A stretch of DNA of 64,000 nucleotides. Origin: Hymenobacter properus (GTDB lineage Bacteria > Bacteroidota > Bacteroidia > Cytophagales > Hymenobacteraceae). Shown here in pieces: positions 8,286 to 17,061 of the stretch. Both the position numbers and the translations under genes were made by a program. How positions within the stretch are numbered: the stretch's first letter is position 1; the number at the start of each line of letters is the position of its first letter. Under the pieces are notes generated by a model that worked only from the letters and a program-made list of their open reading frames with translations, made no database searches and was not told where the DNA came from. The stretch covers positions 1 through 64,000 of the forward strand of contig NZ_JADQDP010000007.1 in NCBI RefSeq assembly GCF_015694735.1, written 5' to 3'.

Positions 8286-9383
8286 TTATACCGGCACGCT
8301 CTCGCACACGGCTTGCAGCACCTTCGCGGCCGGCAGGTCTTCCATGCAGCTGGTGCCCAGCCGGCAGGAGCCCCGGTAGAAGCACACGCATTCTTTGTTG
8401 GGCTGCACGAGCTGGCCGCGGCCGTAGAGGTCGAATTCGTGCGGGTTGAAGATGTTGTTCATCAGGATGGTGGGCTTGCGCAGGGCGATGCTGATGTGCA
8501 TGCCCATGGTGACTTGCGTCACGATGCCGTCCATCTGGTTCATCAGATTGATGAACTGGGGCAGGGGGAAGGTGCCGAGGTAGGCCGCGCCGGTGGCGGC
8601 GTGCAGCTCGCGGTTGCGGACGTCTTCGGCCTCGCCGCCCAGCAGCACGGGCGTGTAGCCGGCCGTTTGCAGGCCCTGGATGAGCTCAATCCACTTCCCG
8701 GTGCTCCAGAGGCGGGTGGTCCACCGGTCGCCGCAGCCGGTGTTGAGGCCGATGCGGGGGCGGGCGGCGGGCAGCCGGCTCCAGTCGTAGCCCTTGTCGT
8801 CGTGGGAGTCGAACACGTACTCTTCGCCCCGAAAATCGAAACCGCAGAGCTCGAAGATTTCCTGCACGTAGGGCTTGGTGTTGGCCAGGCTGGTTTGGTC
8901 GAAGATGCCGGTGAGGAACTTGTGGTCGGCCAGCTGGTTCACGGGCCAGGCCACGCCGTCGTAGGGGCGCAGGGCGTAACCGAATTTCTCCTTGGCCGAA
9001 ATGCTGTTCAGAAGCACGCAAGCTTCCTTTTCCTTGTCGAGGTTGATGGCCACGTCGAACTCGCGGCCCTGTAGCTGCAGGGCGCTGGCAAAATCGAATT
9101 TTAAAATCTCCTCAATCTCGCCCTGCGGCAGAATGGCCGGCGTGAGCGTGAGCCAGGTGATGTAGCAACCGGGCCGCTCCTGGCGCAGGCGCCGCAGCAG
9201 CGGCGTGGTCCGAATGACGTCGCCGATAGCCCCGAGCTTGATAATGAGAATCCGGCTCGTGACGGGCGCGTACACCGGGCAGCCGTCGCACACGTAGCCG
9301 TCGGTTTTGTTGGGGCGGCAGGGCAGGTCGCCGCGGAAGTGGCGGCAGTCGGGGTGAACGACGGTGTTCAGGAGTTCGGGCAC
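8286..9383 (-). CDS. GT9 (heptosyltransferase-like) glycosyltransferase with two cysteine clusters
   Basis: The 365-residue protein carries the GT9 core: RILIIKLGAIGDVIRTTPLL (residues 44-63), the mid-chain PRIGLNTGCGDRWTTRLWS donor-side region, and the MGMHISIALRKPTI segment where GT9 enzymes bind the nucleotide-sugar. It probably adds a heptose or similar sugar to lipopolysaccharide core at the inner face of the inner membrane. Unusual for the family are an N-terminal extension of about 40 residues with Cys13, 22, 32 and 35 (the last two as CDGC) and a C-terminal set Cys332, 334, 340 and 346. These could together hold a metal or an iron-sulfur cluster, but that is inference. The start is GTG 9383, about 28 bases after a TATTTTTG box. 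Confidence 0.85.
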   Translation of the reverse strand: MPELLNTVVHPDCRHFRGDLPCRPNKTDGYVCDGCPVYAPVTSRILIIKLGAIGDVIRTTPLLRRLRQERPGCYITWLTLTPAILPQGEIEEILKFDFASALQLQGREFDVAINLDKEKEACVLLNSISAKEKFGYALRPYDGVAWPVNQLADHKFLTGIFDQTSLANTKPYVQEIFELCGFDFRGEEYVFDSHDDKGYDWSRLPAARPRIGLNTGCGDRWTTRLWSTGKWIELIQGLQTAGYTPVLLGGEAEDVRNRELHAATGAAYLGTFPLPQFINLMNQMDGIVTQVTMGMHISIALRKPTILMNNIFNPHEFDLYGRGQLVQPNKECVCFYRGSCRLGTSCMEDLPAAKVLQAVCESVPV

Positions 9384-9411
9384 GACGGTGCGGGGCAGGA
9401 AGGTGAAAGGG

Positions 9412-9419
9412 CAAAAATA
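9412..9419 (-). promoter_or_regulatory. -7 box of the GT9 gene
   Basis: The minus strand reads TATTTTTG, an exact match to the Bacteroidota -7 consensus TAnnTTTG, 28 bases before the GTG start at 9383. Confidence 0.55.
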
Positions 9420-9431
9420 GCCCGGTGGGGC

Positions 9432-9926
9432 TTACAAGCCCACGTTGAAGGTGCCGTTGGTGACGGATTTCGATGCCCCGCTAACCGGGTTCACGCCCGT
9501 GAAGGTGAACGTACCGCTCACTTCGGTGGCCGAGAGGGCCGTTACCACAATGGTGCCCGCCCCCGCCACGCTGCCAAACCCTGTGGCTCCGGCATAGTAC
9601 GCGGCCACCGTTCCGCCGGTGCTGCTGGTGTAGGAAGCCCCTGCCGTCGACGACGGGCCGAATGTATACGTGCCCACCGCATCGGGAAATTGCAGCAAAA
9701 GGAAGGTAGGAGTGGTACCGGCGGGTGTAGTGCCCGACACTGTGAGCGCGCCAGTGAGCTTCTGCGATTGCAGCGTCGTGGTCTTTTGGGTGGCACCGTC
9801 GACAGTCCATTTGATTTCGCGGGCGGGCGGAGCGGGGTCTTCTTTCTTGGAAGAGGAGCAGGCGGCTAGCGACACCAGGGCCAGACCAGCAGTAGTAACG
9901 CGCGCGAAGTGCAGGAAAGCTGTCAT
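9432..9926 (-). CDS. Small secreted lipoprotein, function unknown
   Basis: The 164-residue protein has a short basic start, a hydrophobic stretch and a lipobox LAAC (Cys23), followed by SSSKKEDPAPP. It should be lipid-anchored to the inner or outer membrane. The mature part is rich in Thr, Gly and Ser and looks all-beta, with a repeated theme GTYTFGPSS and SGTFTFTGVNP. It resembles the many small Bacteroidota lipoproteins with an immunoglobulin-like or DUF6252-like fold, but I do not recognise a named family. It lies between the GT9 gene and purB on the same strand with about 78 bases on the purB side. No functional link to either is evident. Confidence 0.8.
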   Translation of the reverse strand: MTAFLHFARVTTAGLALVSLAACSSSKKEDPAPPAREIKWTVDGATQKTTTLQSQKLTGALTVSGTTPAGTTPTFLLLQFPDAVGTYTFGPSSTAGASYTSSTGGTVAAYYAGATGFGSVAGAGTIVVTALSATEVSGTFTFTGVNPVSGASKSVTNGTFNVGL

Positions 9927-10004
9927 TTAATAATTGACTGGAAAAACCGTGAGCTGAATTTTAAGAGGGACCAAAGCTGCGAGAGCTTCGGAAAGCAGCG
10001 GAAG

Positions 10005-11345
10005 CTACCGCCCCACGTAGCTGTGCGGCGTGATGCCGCGCAGTTCTGCCTTCACATCGTCGTCCACGTTCAGTCCGTCAATAAACGCCCCGATGCTCTC
10101 GGCCGAAATGGCCTCACCGGTGCGCGTGAGGGCTTTGAGGGCGTTGTAGGGGTCGGGGTAAGCCTCGCGACGCAGAATGGTCTGGATGCCTTCGGCTACC
10201 ACGGCCCAGTTGGCTTCGAGGTCTTTTTCCAAGGCCGACTGGTCCAGGGCCAGCTTGCCCAAGCCGCGCTGCAGGGCGCCGAGGGAAATGAGGATGTGGC
10301 CCAGCGGCACGCCCAGGTTGCGCAACACGGTGGAGTCGGTGAGGTCGCGCTGCAGGCGCGAGATGGGCAGCTTGGCGGCGAAGTGGTCGAGCAGGGCGTT
10401 GGCCACGCCTAGGTTGCCTTCGGCGTTCTCGAAATCAATGGGGTTCACCTTGTGCGGCATGGCCGAGGACCCTACTTCGCCGGCCTTGATGGTTTGCTTG
10501 AAGTAGCCCAGCGAGATGTACTGCCACACGTCGCGGGCCAAGTCCATCAGGATGGTGTTGAGGCGCTTGAGGGCGTCGCAGTGGGCTGCCAGGTGGTCGT
10601 AGTGCTCAATCTGGGTGGTAGGGAAGGAGCGGCTGAGGCCCAGCCGGTCGTTTACGAAGGTGGTGGCGAAGTCGTGCCAGTTCACCTCGGGGTAGGCTAC
10701 GAAGTGAGCGTTGAAGTTGCCGGTAGCGCCGCCAAACTTGGCCCCGAAAGGCACCTGGGCCAGCAGCGCCACCTGCGCGTCGAGCCGGGCCACGAATACT
10801 TCAATTTCCTTGCCCAGCCGTGTGGGCGAGGCCGGCTGCCCGTGGGTGCGGGCCAGCATGGGCACGGCCGCCCACTCCTGGGCGCGGGTAGCCAGGGCAT
10901 TGCGCACCTGCGCGTAGGCGGGCAGCACCTCGCTCAGCAGCGCATCACGGAAGCTGAGCGGGATGGCCGTGTTGTTTACGTCCTGCGAGGTGAGGCCGAA
11001 GTGGATGAACTCTACGAAGCCACCCAGGCCGAGCTTAGCAAACTCGTCGCGCAGCCAGTATTCCACAGCTTTCACGTCGTGGTTAGTCACGGCCTCATGG
11101 GCTTTTATGGCTTCGGCATCGGCCTCGGTGAAGCTTTCGTAGAGGCGGCGCAGGGCCGGGAAAGCATCCGGAGCTACGCCCGCCAGCTGGGGCAGCGGCA
11201 GCTCGGCCAGGGCAATGAAGTACTCGACTTCGACCAGCACGCGGTAGCGTATCAGGGCCATTTCGGAGAAGCGCGAAGCCAAGGGGGCGGTGGCGCGGGC
11301 GTAGCGCCCGTCGAGGGGCGAGAGGGCGGTGAGGGGGCTGGGCAT
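10005..11345 (-). CDS. purB: Adenylosuccinate lyase
   Basis: This 446-residue enzyme of the fumarase/aspartase superfamily makes AICAR from SAICAR and AMP from adenylosuccinate in purine synthesis. Visible hallmarks are SPLDGRY at 9-15, TSQDVNNTA at 119-127, the general-acid histidine region RTHGQPASPT at 166-175, and the signature loop SSAMPHKVNPIDFENAEG from 293. I start it at ATG 11345 rather than further upstream because a perfect -7 box (TACTTTTG, minus strand) ends only four bases before this ATG, which leaves almost no leader. The residues encoded further upstream do not look like protein. It is divergent from the transglycosylase gene. Confidence 0.97.
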   Translation of the reverse strand: MPSPLTALSPLDGRYARATAPLASRFSEMALIRYRVLVEVEYFIALAELPLPQLAGVAPDAFPALRRLYESFTEADAEAIKAHEAVTNHDVKAVEYWLRDEFAKLGLGGFVEFIHFGLTSQDVNNTAIPLSFRDALLSEVLPAYAQVRNALATRAQEWAAVPMLARTHGQPASPTRLGKEIEVFVARLDAQVALLAQVPFGAKFGGATGNFNAHFVAYPEVNWHDFATTFVNDRLGLSRSFPTTQIEHYDHLAAHCDALKRLNTILMDLARDVWQYISLGYFKQTIKAGEVGSSAMPHKVNPIDFENAEGNLGVANALLDHFAAKLPISRLQRDLTDSTVLRNLGVPLGHILISLGALQRGLGKLALDQSALEKDLEANWAVVAEGIQTILRREAYPDPYNALKALTRTGEAISAESIGAFIDGLNVDDDVKAELRGITPHSYVGR

Positions 11346-11349
11346 GGCA

Positions 11350-11357
11350 CAAAAGTA
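11350..11357 (-). promoter_or_regulatory. -7 box abutting the purB start codon
   Basis: The minus strand reads TACTTTTG, then four bases (TGCC), then ATG. A TTTTTTG run at 11382-11388, about 24 bases further upstream, could be the -33 element. The expected transcription start falls on or next to the ATG. Confidence 0.65.
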
Positions 11358-11446
11358 CGGGCCCGACCGGGCGAGGCAGCACAAAAAATCCCACCTTGAA
11401 TAAGGAGAGGAAGGTAGCGCAATGCGCCCGCTGGGGTGGATGAGCC

Positions 11447-11554
11447 GTTGAACGATACCTGAACGGTTTGCATTTTAACCGTTCGGCTACGGTTCAACGT
11501 CCGGACCGCTCCCGTTTTCGCGGGTGCGAAAACATTCGCTCCTTAAATAAGGAG
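11447..11554. repeat. Three consecutive hairpins between purB and the transglycosylase
   Basis: GAACGGTT (11461-11468) pairs with AACCGTTC (11477-11484) and is flanked by CCGTTGAACG and CGGTTCAACG, which extend the symmetry. GTTTTCGC (11514-11521) pairs with GCGAAAAC (11526-11533). CTCCTTA (11539-11545) pairs with TAAGGAG (11548-11554). All lie outside both predicted transcripts. Use as an operator, a repeat remnant or a small RNA cannot be decided here. Confidence 0.5.
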
Positions 11555-11609
11555 GGGAATTGGCCGTTCAATCCAGATAGCCGTATTCCGGCTACGGCCT
11601 CGTTTTCCT

Positions 11610-11617
11610 TACCTTTG
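11610..11617 (+). promoter_or_regulatory. -7 box of the transglycosylase gene
   Basis: TACCTTTG matches TAnnTTTG exactly and lies 33 bases before GTG 11651. Because it lies inside the open frame that continues upstream, it decides the start in favour of 11651. Confidence 0.6.
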
Positions 11618-11650
11618 GCGCTGGCTAAGCCGCCCACCTTATTGAATTCC

Positions 11651-13774
11651 GTGCGCATTTCCCCTTCCACCAAACGACTTCTTATTGGCATTCTGAGCGG
11701 CCTGGCGGCTGTGCTGCTCGTGGCCTTCGCCGTGTTTCAATGGAAGCGCCAGCAACTGCTGGACTACGCCCTGAAAGAGGTGAAAGCCAAAGTCGAGCGC
11801 AAATACCCGGTAGTGCTGACGCTGGGCCCGGCTCGGTTTGCGGGCTTTAAAACCGTTGAGATTGCCGGCCTGAGCCTGGTGCCCAAGGCCGAGCCTACCG
11901 ACACACTGCTTACCGCCCGGCGCCTGCAGGCCAGCCTGAGCGTGCGCTCGCTCTTTGCCGGCCGCCCCGTGTTCAGCGACCTGCAAATCATCACGGCCCG
12001 CCTCACGCCCCACAAAACGGGCACGAGTGACAACTACGGTTTCCTGATTAAAAAGCAGAAAACCAGTGCTGTGCCGCGCGACACTACCAAGGGCACCAAC
12101 TACGGCCTGCTGCTGAACCAAGCCCTCGAAACGGTGTTCGACAACGTGCCCGGCGAGGCTACCTTTCAGAACTTTACCGTCGACTACGCCAGCCCGCGCC
12201 ACACGGCGCTGCTGCGCATGCCAGAGCTGAAAATAGAGGACGGCAACATCACGGGCCGCCTCACGGCTACGCTCGATTCGGTGGCCAACGAGCTGGGCAT
12301 TAGTGGGCACATCGAGCCCGGCGACTACGCCCTTACGGCGCGGGTGTTTGGCGTGGGCGGCTCGGTGCAGCTGCCCTACGTGCCACGCCGCTTCGGGGCC
12401 CTGGTGAGCTTCGACACGGTGCTGGTGAAGCTCGACAGCAAGGATTTTGACGACGACGACACCGGCGGCAAGCTCACGGTGCGCGGCTCCTTGGCCGCCC
12501 GTGGCTTTAGCCTCTACCACCCCAAGCTGGCGGCTAACGAGATTGAAGTGAAGCGCGGCGCGCTTGATTTTGTGGCCACCCTGGGCCGCGGTACCGCCGC
12601 CCTGGAGAAAGGCAGCCAGGTGACGGTGAATAAAATCGTGCTCTACCCCGAAATCAGCGTGCGCATGAAGCCCAGCCGCGCCGTGCGCATCAACGTGCGC
12701 TCGGCCGAAACCCAGGCCAACGACTTCTTTGCCTCGCTGCCCACGGGCATCTTCGACGAGGTGCGCGGCACGCAGGGCACCGGCACGCTCACCTACCACC
12801 TCAGCGCCGACCTCGACATGGCCAACGTGGACAGCCTGAAGTTTGACTCGGGGCTGAAAGGCAAGAACTTCCGCCTCACCAATTTTGGCGAGGAAGACCT
12901 GAATAAGCTGAACACGCCCTTCCAGCAAACCGTGTACAACGACAAGGGCGACTCGGTGCGCACGTTCACGGTGGGCCCGCCCAACCCCGATTTTGTGCCC
13001 TATAATGAGGTATCGCCTTACCTCATCCACGCCATCACCACGGCCGAAGACCCGCGCTTTTTCACGCACCACGGCTTCATGGAGAAGGCGTTTGTGAAGT
13101 CGGCCATCCAGAACATTAAGGAGAAGCGCTTTGCCCGCGGCGGCAGCACCATCTCGATGCAGCTGGTGAAAAACGTGTTTCTGACCCGCCAGAAAACAGT
13201 GGCCCGCAAAATAGAGGAAGCTCTGATTGTGTGGCTCATCGAAAACACCAGCCTGGCCAGCAAGCAGCGCATGTTTGAGGTGTACCTGAACATCATCGAG
13301 TGGGGGCCGAGCAAGTACCGCTGGCCCAGCGGCAAGCGCGGCGTATACGGCGTGAAGGACGCGGCCCTTTTCTACTACGGCAAGCGCCCTTCCGAATTGA
13401 ACCTGGCGGAGAGCCTCTACCTGGCCAGCATCATTCCCAAGCCCAAGTTTGCCCGCTACTCTTTCGATGCCTACGGCGACCTGCGCCGCAGCACCCGCTA
13501 CTTTTTCCGGCTCATTGCCGACATCATGGCCACGCGCGGCCTCATCACCAGCAACGACCGCGAGAACCTGCCCTATGGCCTCTCCCTCAACGGCCCGGCC
13601 AAGCAGTACATGCACTTCTCGCCGCGCCCCGACACCACCCGCACTACTGTGGCGGCCGATTCGAGCCAGTTTGAGCCCCTCAACCTGATTGACCTGCTCA
13701 ACACCGGTGCCGCCCCCGATGCCGGCGTAAACTCCAACGTAGCCGACCCGCAAGCACCCAAGCCACCCAAGTAA
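11651..13774 (+). CDS. GT51 transglycosylase with AsmA-like N-terminal region
   Basis: From GTG 11651 the protein has 707 residues. A membrane anchor lies near residues 9-30 (LLIGILSGLAAVLLVAFAVF). A long beta-rich region resembling AsmA-like domains follows, to about residue 430. A GT51 peptidoglycan glycosyltransferase domain comes next, with TAEDPRFFTHHGF (catalytic Glu), ARGGSTISMQLVKN, RKIEEALI and QRMFEVYLNIIEWG. GT51 domains polymerise lipid II in the periplasm. There is no transpeptidase domain, so it is a monofunctional type with an unusual large N-terminal part. The frame is open 61 codons further upstream, but a TACCTTTG promoter box inside that stretch argues against using it. A strong terminator follows the stop. 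Confidence 0.88.
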   Translation: MRISPSTKRLLIGILSGLAAVLLVAFAVFQWKRQQLLDYALKEVKAKVERKYPVVLTLGPARFAGFKTVEIAGLSLVPKAEPTDTLLTARRLQASLSVRSLFAGRPVFSDLQIITARLTPHKTGTSDNYGFLIKKQKTSAVPRDTTKGTNYGLLLNQALETVFDNVPGEATFQNFTVDYASPRHTALLRMPELKIEDGNITGRLTATLDSVANELGISGHIEPGDYALTARVFGVGGSVQLPYVPRRFGALVSFDTVLVKLDSKDFDDDDTGGKLTVRGSLAARGFSLYHPKLAANEIEVKRGALDFVATLGRGTAALEKGSQVTVNKIVLYPEISVRMKPSRAVRINVRSAETQANDFFASLPTGIFDEVRGTQGTGTLTYHLSADLDMANVDSLKFDSGLKGKNFRLTNFGEEDLNKLNTPFQQTVYNDKGDSVRTFTVGPPNPDFVPYNEVSPYLIHAITTAEDPRFFTHHGFMEKAFVKSAIQNIKEKRFARGGSTISMQLVKNVFLTRQKTVARKIEEALIVWLIENTSLASKQRMFEVYLNIIEWGPSKYRWPSGKRGVYGVKDAALFYYGKRPSELNLAESLYLASIIPKPKFARYSFDAYGDLRRSTRYFFRLIADIMATRGLITSNDRENLPYGLSLNGPAKQYMHFSPRPDTTRTTVAADSSQFEPLNLIDLLNTGAAPDAGVNSNVADPQAPKPPK

Positions 13775-13793
13775 GCCGCCCATACTTTCGTGC

Positions 13794-13833
13794 AAAGGAG
13801 CCGCGCCACCATGGCGCGGCTCCTTTTTGTTTT
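13794..13833 (+). terminator. Terminator of the transglycosylase gene
   Basis: A perfect 14-base stem (13794-13807 with 13813-13826) and a five-base loop are followed by TTTTTGTTTT. It lies 20 bases after the stop. The AAA at the left arm may help minus-strand termination of the convergent TerC gene only weakly. Confidence 0.88.
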
Positions 13834-13863
13834 CCCTTGTTTTGCGACCGTGCAGAAAATGGC

Positions 13864-14784
13864 CTACGCGTCTTTCCGGGGCCACAGTAGCGACGCGGCC
13901 ACGCTCAGCGCCAGCAGCCCGCCCACCACGCCCAGCGCCCAGGGCATGGGAATGGGGTAGAGGTATTCGAGCAGAATCTTGGCACCGATGAACACGAGAA
14001 TCAGCGCCAGGCCATAGTGCAGGTAGTGAAACAGGCGCATCAGGCTGGCCAGCGCAAAGTACATGGCTCGCAGCCCCAGCAGCGCAAACACGTTGGAAGT
14101 GAACACCACAAATGTGTCGCGTGTGATGGCCAGAATGGCCGGGATGGAGTCGGCCGCAAACACCACGTCGGTGGTTTCCACCATTATCAGCACCACAAAA
14201 AGGGGCGTAGCAAAGCGCAGCCCGTCTTTTTTTATGAAAAACTTTCCCCCTTCCAGCTGCCGCGTGATGGGCAGGTGGCGGCTAAGGAAACGTACCATGG
14301 GGTTGTTTTCGGGGTCGATTTCAGGCTCATTGCCGCTGAAACCCATCTTGATGCCCGTGTACACCAGGAAGGCCCCCAGCAGGTAGAGCAGGAAGTGAAA
14401 CTTGGCCAGCAGCGCCCCGCCTATCAGGATGAACACGGCGCGCAAAATGAGCGCCCCCAGTACGCCCCAAAACAAGATGCGGTGCTGGTACTGCCCCGGC
14501 ACCTTGAAGTAGTTGAAGATGAGCAGGAACACAAACAGGTTGTCTACGCTCAGGGCCTTCTCGACGAGGTAGCCGGTCAGCCATTGCAGGCCGGCCTGGT
14601 GGCCCATGGTGCGGTACACCAGCAGGTTGAACCCCAGCGACAGCACCACCCAAAAAGTGCTCCAGCCCAAGGCTTCTCGCAGCTTGATTTCGTGCGCCTT
14701 GCGGTTGAAAACCAACAAATCGAGCAGCAGCAGCCCCACCACGAAAGCCACGAAAACCAGCCAGAAAAGGGGAGTGTTTTCCAT
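13864..14784 (-). CDS. TerC family integral membrane protein
   Basis: The 306-residue protein has about eight to nine membrane segments and the TerC signatures: WLTGYLVEKALSVDNLFVFL near residues 67-86, and FVVLIMVETTDVVFAADSIP near 195-214, with acidic residues inside the membrane. TerC and Alx proteins are linked to tellurite resistance and to manganese export that supports exoenzyme metalation. The actual ion here is unknown. ATG 14784 is preferred over a TTG four codons upstream because MENTPLFW is a usual N-terminus and a TATCTTGG sequence, a near match to the -7 box, lies eight bases before it. It is convergent with the transglycosylase gene. Confidence 0.93.
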   Translation of the reverse strand: MENTPLFWLVFVAFVVGLLLLDLLVFNRKAHEIKLREALGWSTFWVVLSLGFNLLVYRTMGHQAGLQWLTGYLVEKALSVDNLFVFLLIFNYFKVPGQYQHRILFWGVLGALILRAVFILIGGALLAKFHFLLYLLGAFLVYTGIKMGFSGNEPEIDPENNPMVRFLSRHLPITRQLEGGKFFIKKDGLRFATPLFVVLIMVETTDVVFAADSIPAILAITRDTFVVFTSNVFALLGLRAMYFALASLMRLFHYLHYGLALILVFIGAKILLEYLYPIPMPWALGVVGGLLALSVAASLLWPRKDA

Positions 14785-14895
14785 GCGTCGGGCCAAGATA
14801 GGCGTTAGGCGTTGTATTAACGGTTCGGCATCGTGTTACGCTTCTGCACAAAGCTTAAACCCAATACCGAACCCCTAAAACCTGATACCGAATAC

Positions 14896-15642
14896 CTAGT
14901 TGGCCTTGCCCACGGGCTTCAACGGGTGCACCCAGCTGCTTATTTTCATCTGGAGCACGCCGAACAGGGCTTCCTGGAAAATGCCCTTCGACATTTTGGA
15001 AGTGCCACGCGTGCGGTCCGTGAAGATGATGGGTACTTCCTTGATGCGGAAGCCTAGCTGGTAGGCCAGCCACTTCATCTCAATCTGGAAGGCGTAGCCC
15101 ACAAAGTGGATTTTCTCCAGCTCGATGGCGCGCAGCACCCGCGCCGTGTAGCACTTGAAGCCGGCGGTAGCGTCGCGGATGGGCATGCCCGTGATGAGGC
15201 GCACGTACCACGAAGCGAAGTACGACATCAGCACCCGCGACATGGGCCAGTTCACCACGTTCACGCCCTCGATGTAGCGCGAGCCAATGGCCAGGTCATA
15301 GCCGTCCTGGGCGCAAGCCGCGTGCAGGCGCAACAGGTCGTCGGGGTTGTGCGAGAAGTCGGCGTCCATCTCGAAGATGTACTCGTAGCCCCGGGCCAGC
15401 GCCCACCGAAAGCCGTGGATGTAGGCCGTGCCCAAGCCCTGCTTGCCCGCGCGCTCTTCGAGAAAAAGCCTTTCCGGAAACTCGGCCTGCAGGCCGCGAA
15501 CCACGGCGGCGGTGCCGTCGGGCGAGCCGTCGTCGATAATCAGCACATCAAAGGCCCGCGGCAACGACATCACCTTGCGGATAATCAGCTCCGCATTTTC
15601 GCGTTCGTTGTACGTAGGAATTAGGACGAGGCCTTCGCTCAT
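14896..15642 (-). CDS. Polyprenol monophosphomannose synthase-like GT2
   Basis: The 248-residue soluble GT-A enzyme is close to DPM1 and polyprenol monophosphomannose synthases. It shows LVLIPTYNERENAELII (residues 5-21), IDDGSPDGT (35-43), FEMDADFSHNPDD with the metal-binding DAD near 90-92, the long motif GSRYIEGVNVVNWP, and the C-terminal FTDRTRGTSKMSKGI loop. It should move mannose or a similar sugar from GDP-sugar to a polyprenyl phosphate on the cytoplasmic side. Unlike the GT2 at 3441 it has no C-terminal membrane segments. A TATCTTTG box lies 17 bases before the ATG. It is followed on the same strand by terC, about 110 bases away. Confidence 0.93.
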   Translation of the reverse strand: MSEGLVLIPTYNERENAELIIRKVMSLPRAFDVLIIDDGSPDGTAAVVRGLQAEFPERLFLEERAGKQGLGTAYIHGFRWALARGYEYIFEMDADFSHNPDDLLRLHAACAQDGYDLAIGSRYIEGVNVVNWPMSRVLMSYFASWYVRLITGMPIRDATAGFKCYTARVLRAIELEKIHFVGYAFQIEMKWLAYQLGFRIKEVPIIFTDRTRGTSKMSKGIFQEALFGVLQMKISSWVHPLKPVGKAN

Positions 15643-15659
15643 GGAGTGTAATCTTGCCC

Positions 15660-15667
15660 CAAAGATA
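15660..15667 (-). promoter_or_regulatory. -7 box of the DPM1-like gene
   Basis: The minus strand reads TATCTTTG, an exact TAnnTTTG match, with 17 bases to the ATG at 15642. Confidence 0.55.
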
Positions 15668-15702
15668 GGGTTGGGGCGCCCGAAGCTGCATTGATGCTTC
15701 AG

Positions 15703-17037
15703 TTAATGCGCCGCAAGCGCCTCCGCCTGCTTGCGGGCGTAGCGGATGCAGTCGGGCACGCCCACGCCGGCCCGCCAGTTGGCCACGGCCACGATGTTGT
15801 CGGTGGTCAGGGCGTCAGCTGCCGCGTGGGCTGCCACAATGCGGCCATCGAACTGCGGAATGCTGCGCGGCCAGCTGTAGCGGAACTGCCAGCGCGGTGC
15901 CCCGGTAATGCCATAAAACTTGCTCAATTCGGCGTGTACGGCGGCTTTTTGGGCGTCATCGGGCTGGCGGCCGGTGTCTTCATATTGCGCGCCGCCCACG
16001 AAGGTGGTAAACAGCACCTGGCCCGCGGGCACCCGGTTGGGGTAGATGCTGCTGGTCCAAATGGAGCCGGCCGCGTAGGTGCCTTCTACTTTGGGGTTCA
16101 GGGCCCCGAAGCCGTTGAGCGGATGCGCTACGGAAGCGCGGTCGTAGGCCGAGTACACGGCGCACATGGGCGGGTAGTATACGGCTGCCAGCGCGGCCGC
16201 CGCTTGCGGGAACAGTGGCTCCAGCAGCGGCGCGGCGGCGTAGGTGGGCAGCGCCAGCGCCAGATGCGAGTAACCCGGTGCGGCTTCCAAGCCTTGCGGG
16301 CTCTTCAATTCCAACTGATAAGTGCCGTCGGTGGCCCGGGAGACAGCAGTGACGGCGGTACCGGGCTGGTAGTTGGTGAGCTTGGCCGCCAGCGTATCGG
16401 TAAGGGTTTGGATGCCGTTTTGGAGCGTAATGATGCGCCGCCGGCCGGCACCCTTGCTACTCTTGGCAAAGCCGCGCAGCACCGAGCCAAACTGCTGCTC
16501 CAGCACCGGCAGCTGCGGAAAGGTTTTGTGGATGAGCAGCTGCTCCGGGTCGCCGGCGTAGATGCCGGCCATGAAGGGATTGACGGCGTAGTCCACGATT
16601 TCGGGCCCGAAGCGGCGGCGGAAGAAGTGGGCTACGGTTTCGTTGGTATCAATGGGTGCGGCGGGCTTGCGGAATTCCTTCAGCAGCTGCCACTTCGCTT
16701 TCAGACTGAAAAAGCCGTTGGTGAGTAGGGTGGGGGGCGAGCTGGGCAGCACCTGGTAGCGGCCGCCGCGCAACACGTAGCGGTTCTGGCTCACGGCGGC
16801 GGCGTCCTGAATCTGGTCGGTCAGGCCCAGGTCGGCCAGTAGCTCTTGCAGCTCGGGGCTCAGCTGCAGCGAGTTGGGGCCCACTTCAAGCAAATAGCCT
16901 TCCGGGGTGGCCAGGCTGTGCAGGTTGCCGCCGGGCCGGGCGTCGGCCTCGAACAGGTCGTAGGGCACGCCGGCCTTTTGCAGGTACCACGCCAGGGTGA
17001 GGCCGCCGATGCCGCCGCCGATAATGCCGATTTTCAT
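15703..17037 (-). CDS. hemG: Protoporphyrinogen oxidase (oxygen-dependent, HemY type)
   Basis: The 444-residue FAD enzyme oxidises protoporphyrinogen IX (or coproporphyrinogen) to the porphyrin in haem synthesis. It opens with the dinucleotide-binding motif IIGGGIGGLTLAWYLQ (residues 5-20) and the acidic partner LFEADARPGGNLHS. The UQ-con/PPOX pattern continues with GPNSLQLSPE and the C-terminal FAD motif NIVAVANWRAGVGVPDCI. ATG 17037 is chosen because the FAD motif must start near the N-terminus; a longer frame to 17100 would read through both promoters. It is divergent from the GmhB-like gene with only 50 bases between the start codons. Naming of this family varies (hemG or hemY). Confidence 0.93.
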   Translation of the reverse strand: MKIGIIGGGIGGLTLAWYLQKAGVPYDLFEADARPGGNLHSLATPEGYLLEVGPNSLQLSPELQELLADLGLTDQIQDAAAVSQNRYVLRGGRYQVLPSSPPTLLTNGFFSLKAKWQLLKEFRKPAAPIDTNETVAHFFRRRFGPEIVDYAVNPFMAGIYAGDPEQLLIHKTFPQLPVLEQQFGSVLRGFAKSSKGAGRRRIITLQNGIQTLTDTLAAKLTNYQPGTAVTAVSRATDGTYQLELKSPQGLEAAPGYSHLALALPTYAAAPLLEPLFPQAAAALAAVYYPPMCAVYSAYDRASVAHPLNGFGALNPKVEGTYAAGSIWTSSIYPNRVPAGQVLFTTFVGGAQYEDTGRQPDDAQKAAVHAELSKFYGITGAPRWQFRYSWPRSIPQFDGRIVAAHAAADALTTDNIVAVANWRAGVGVPDCIRYARKQAEALAAH

Positions 17038-17061
17038 AGTGTCGTTGCGCCAATGAGCGTG

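Noticed and set aside
11639..13885. A 748-codon open frame on the minus strand opposite the transglycosylase
   Set aside because: GT51 motifs on the + strand are complete; the reverse frame has no domain pattern and runs through the terminator.
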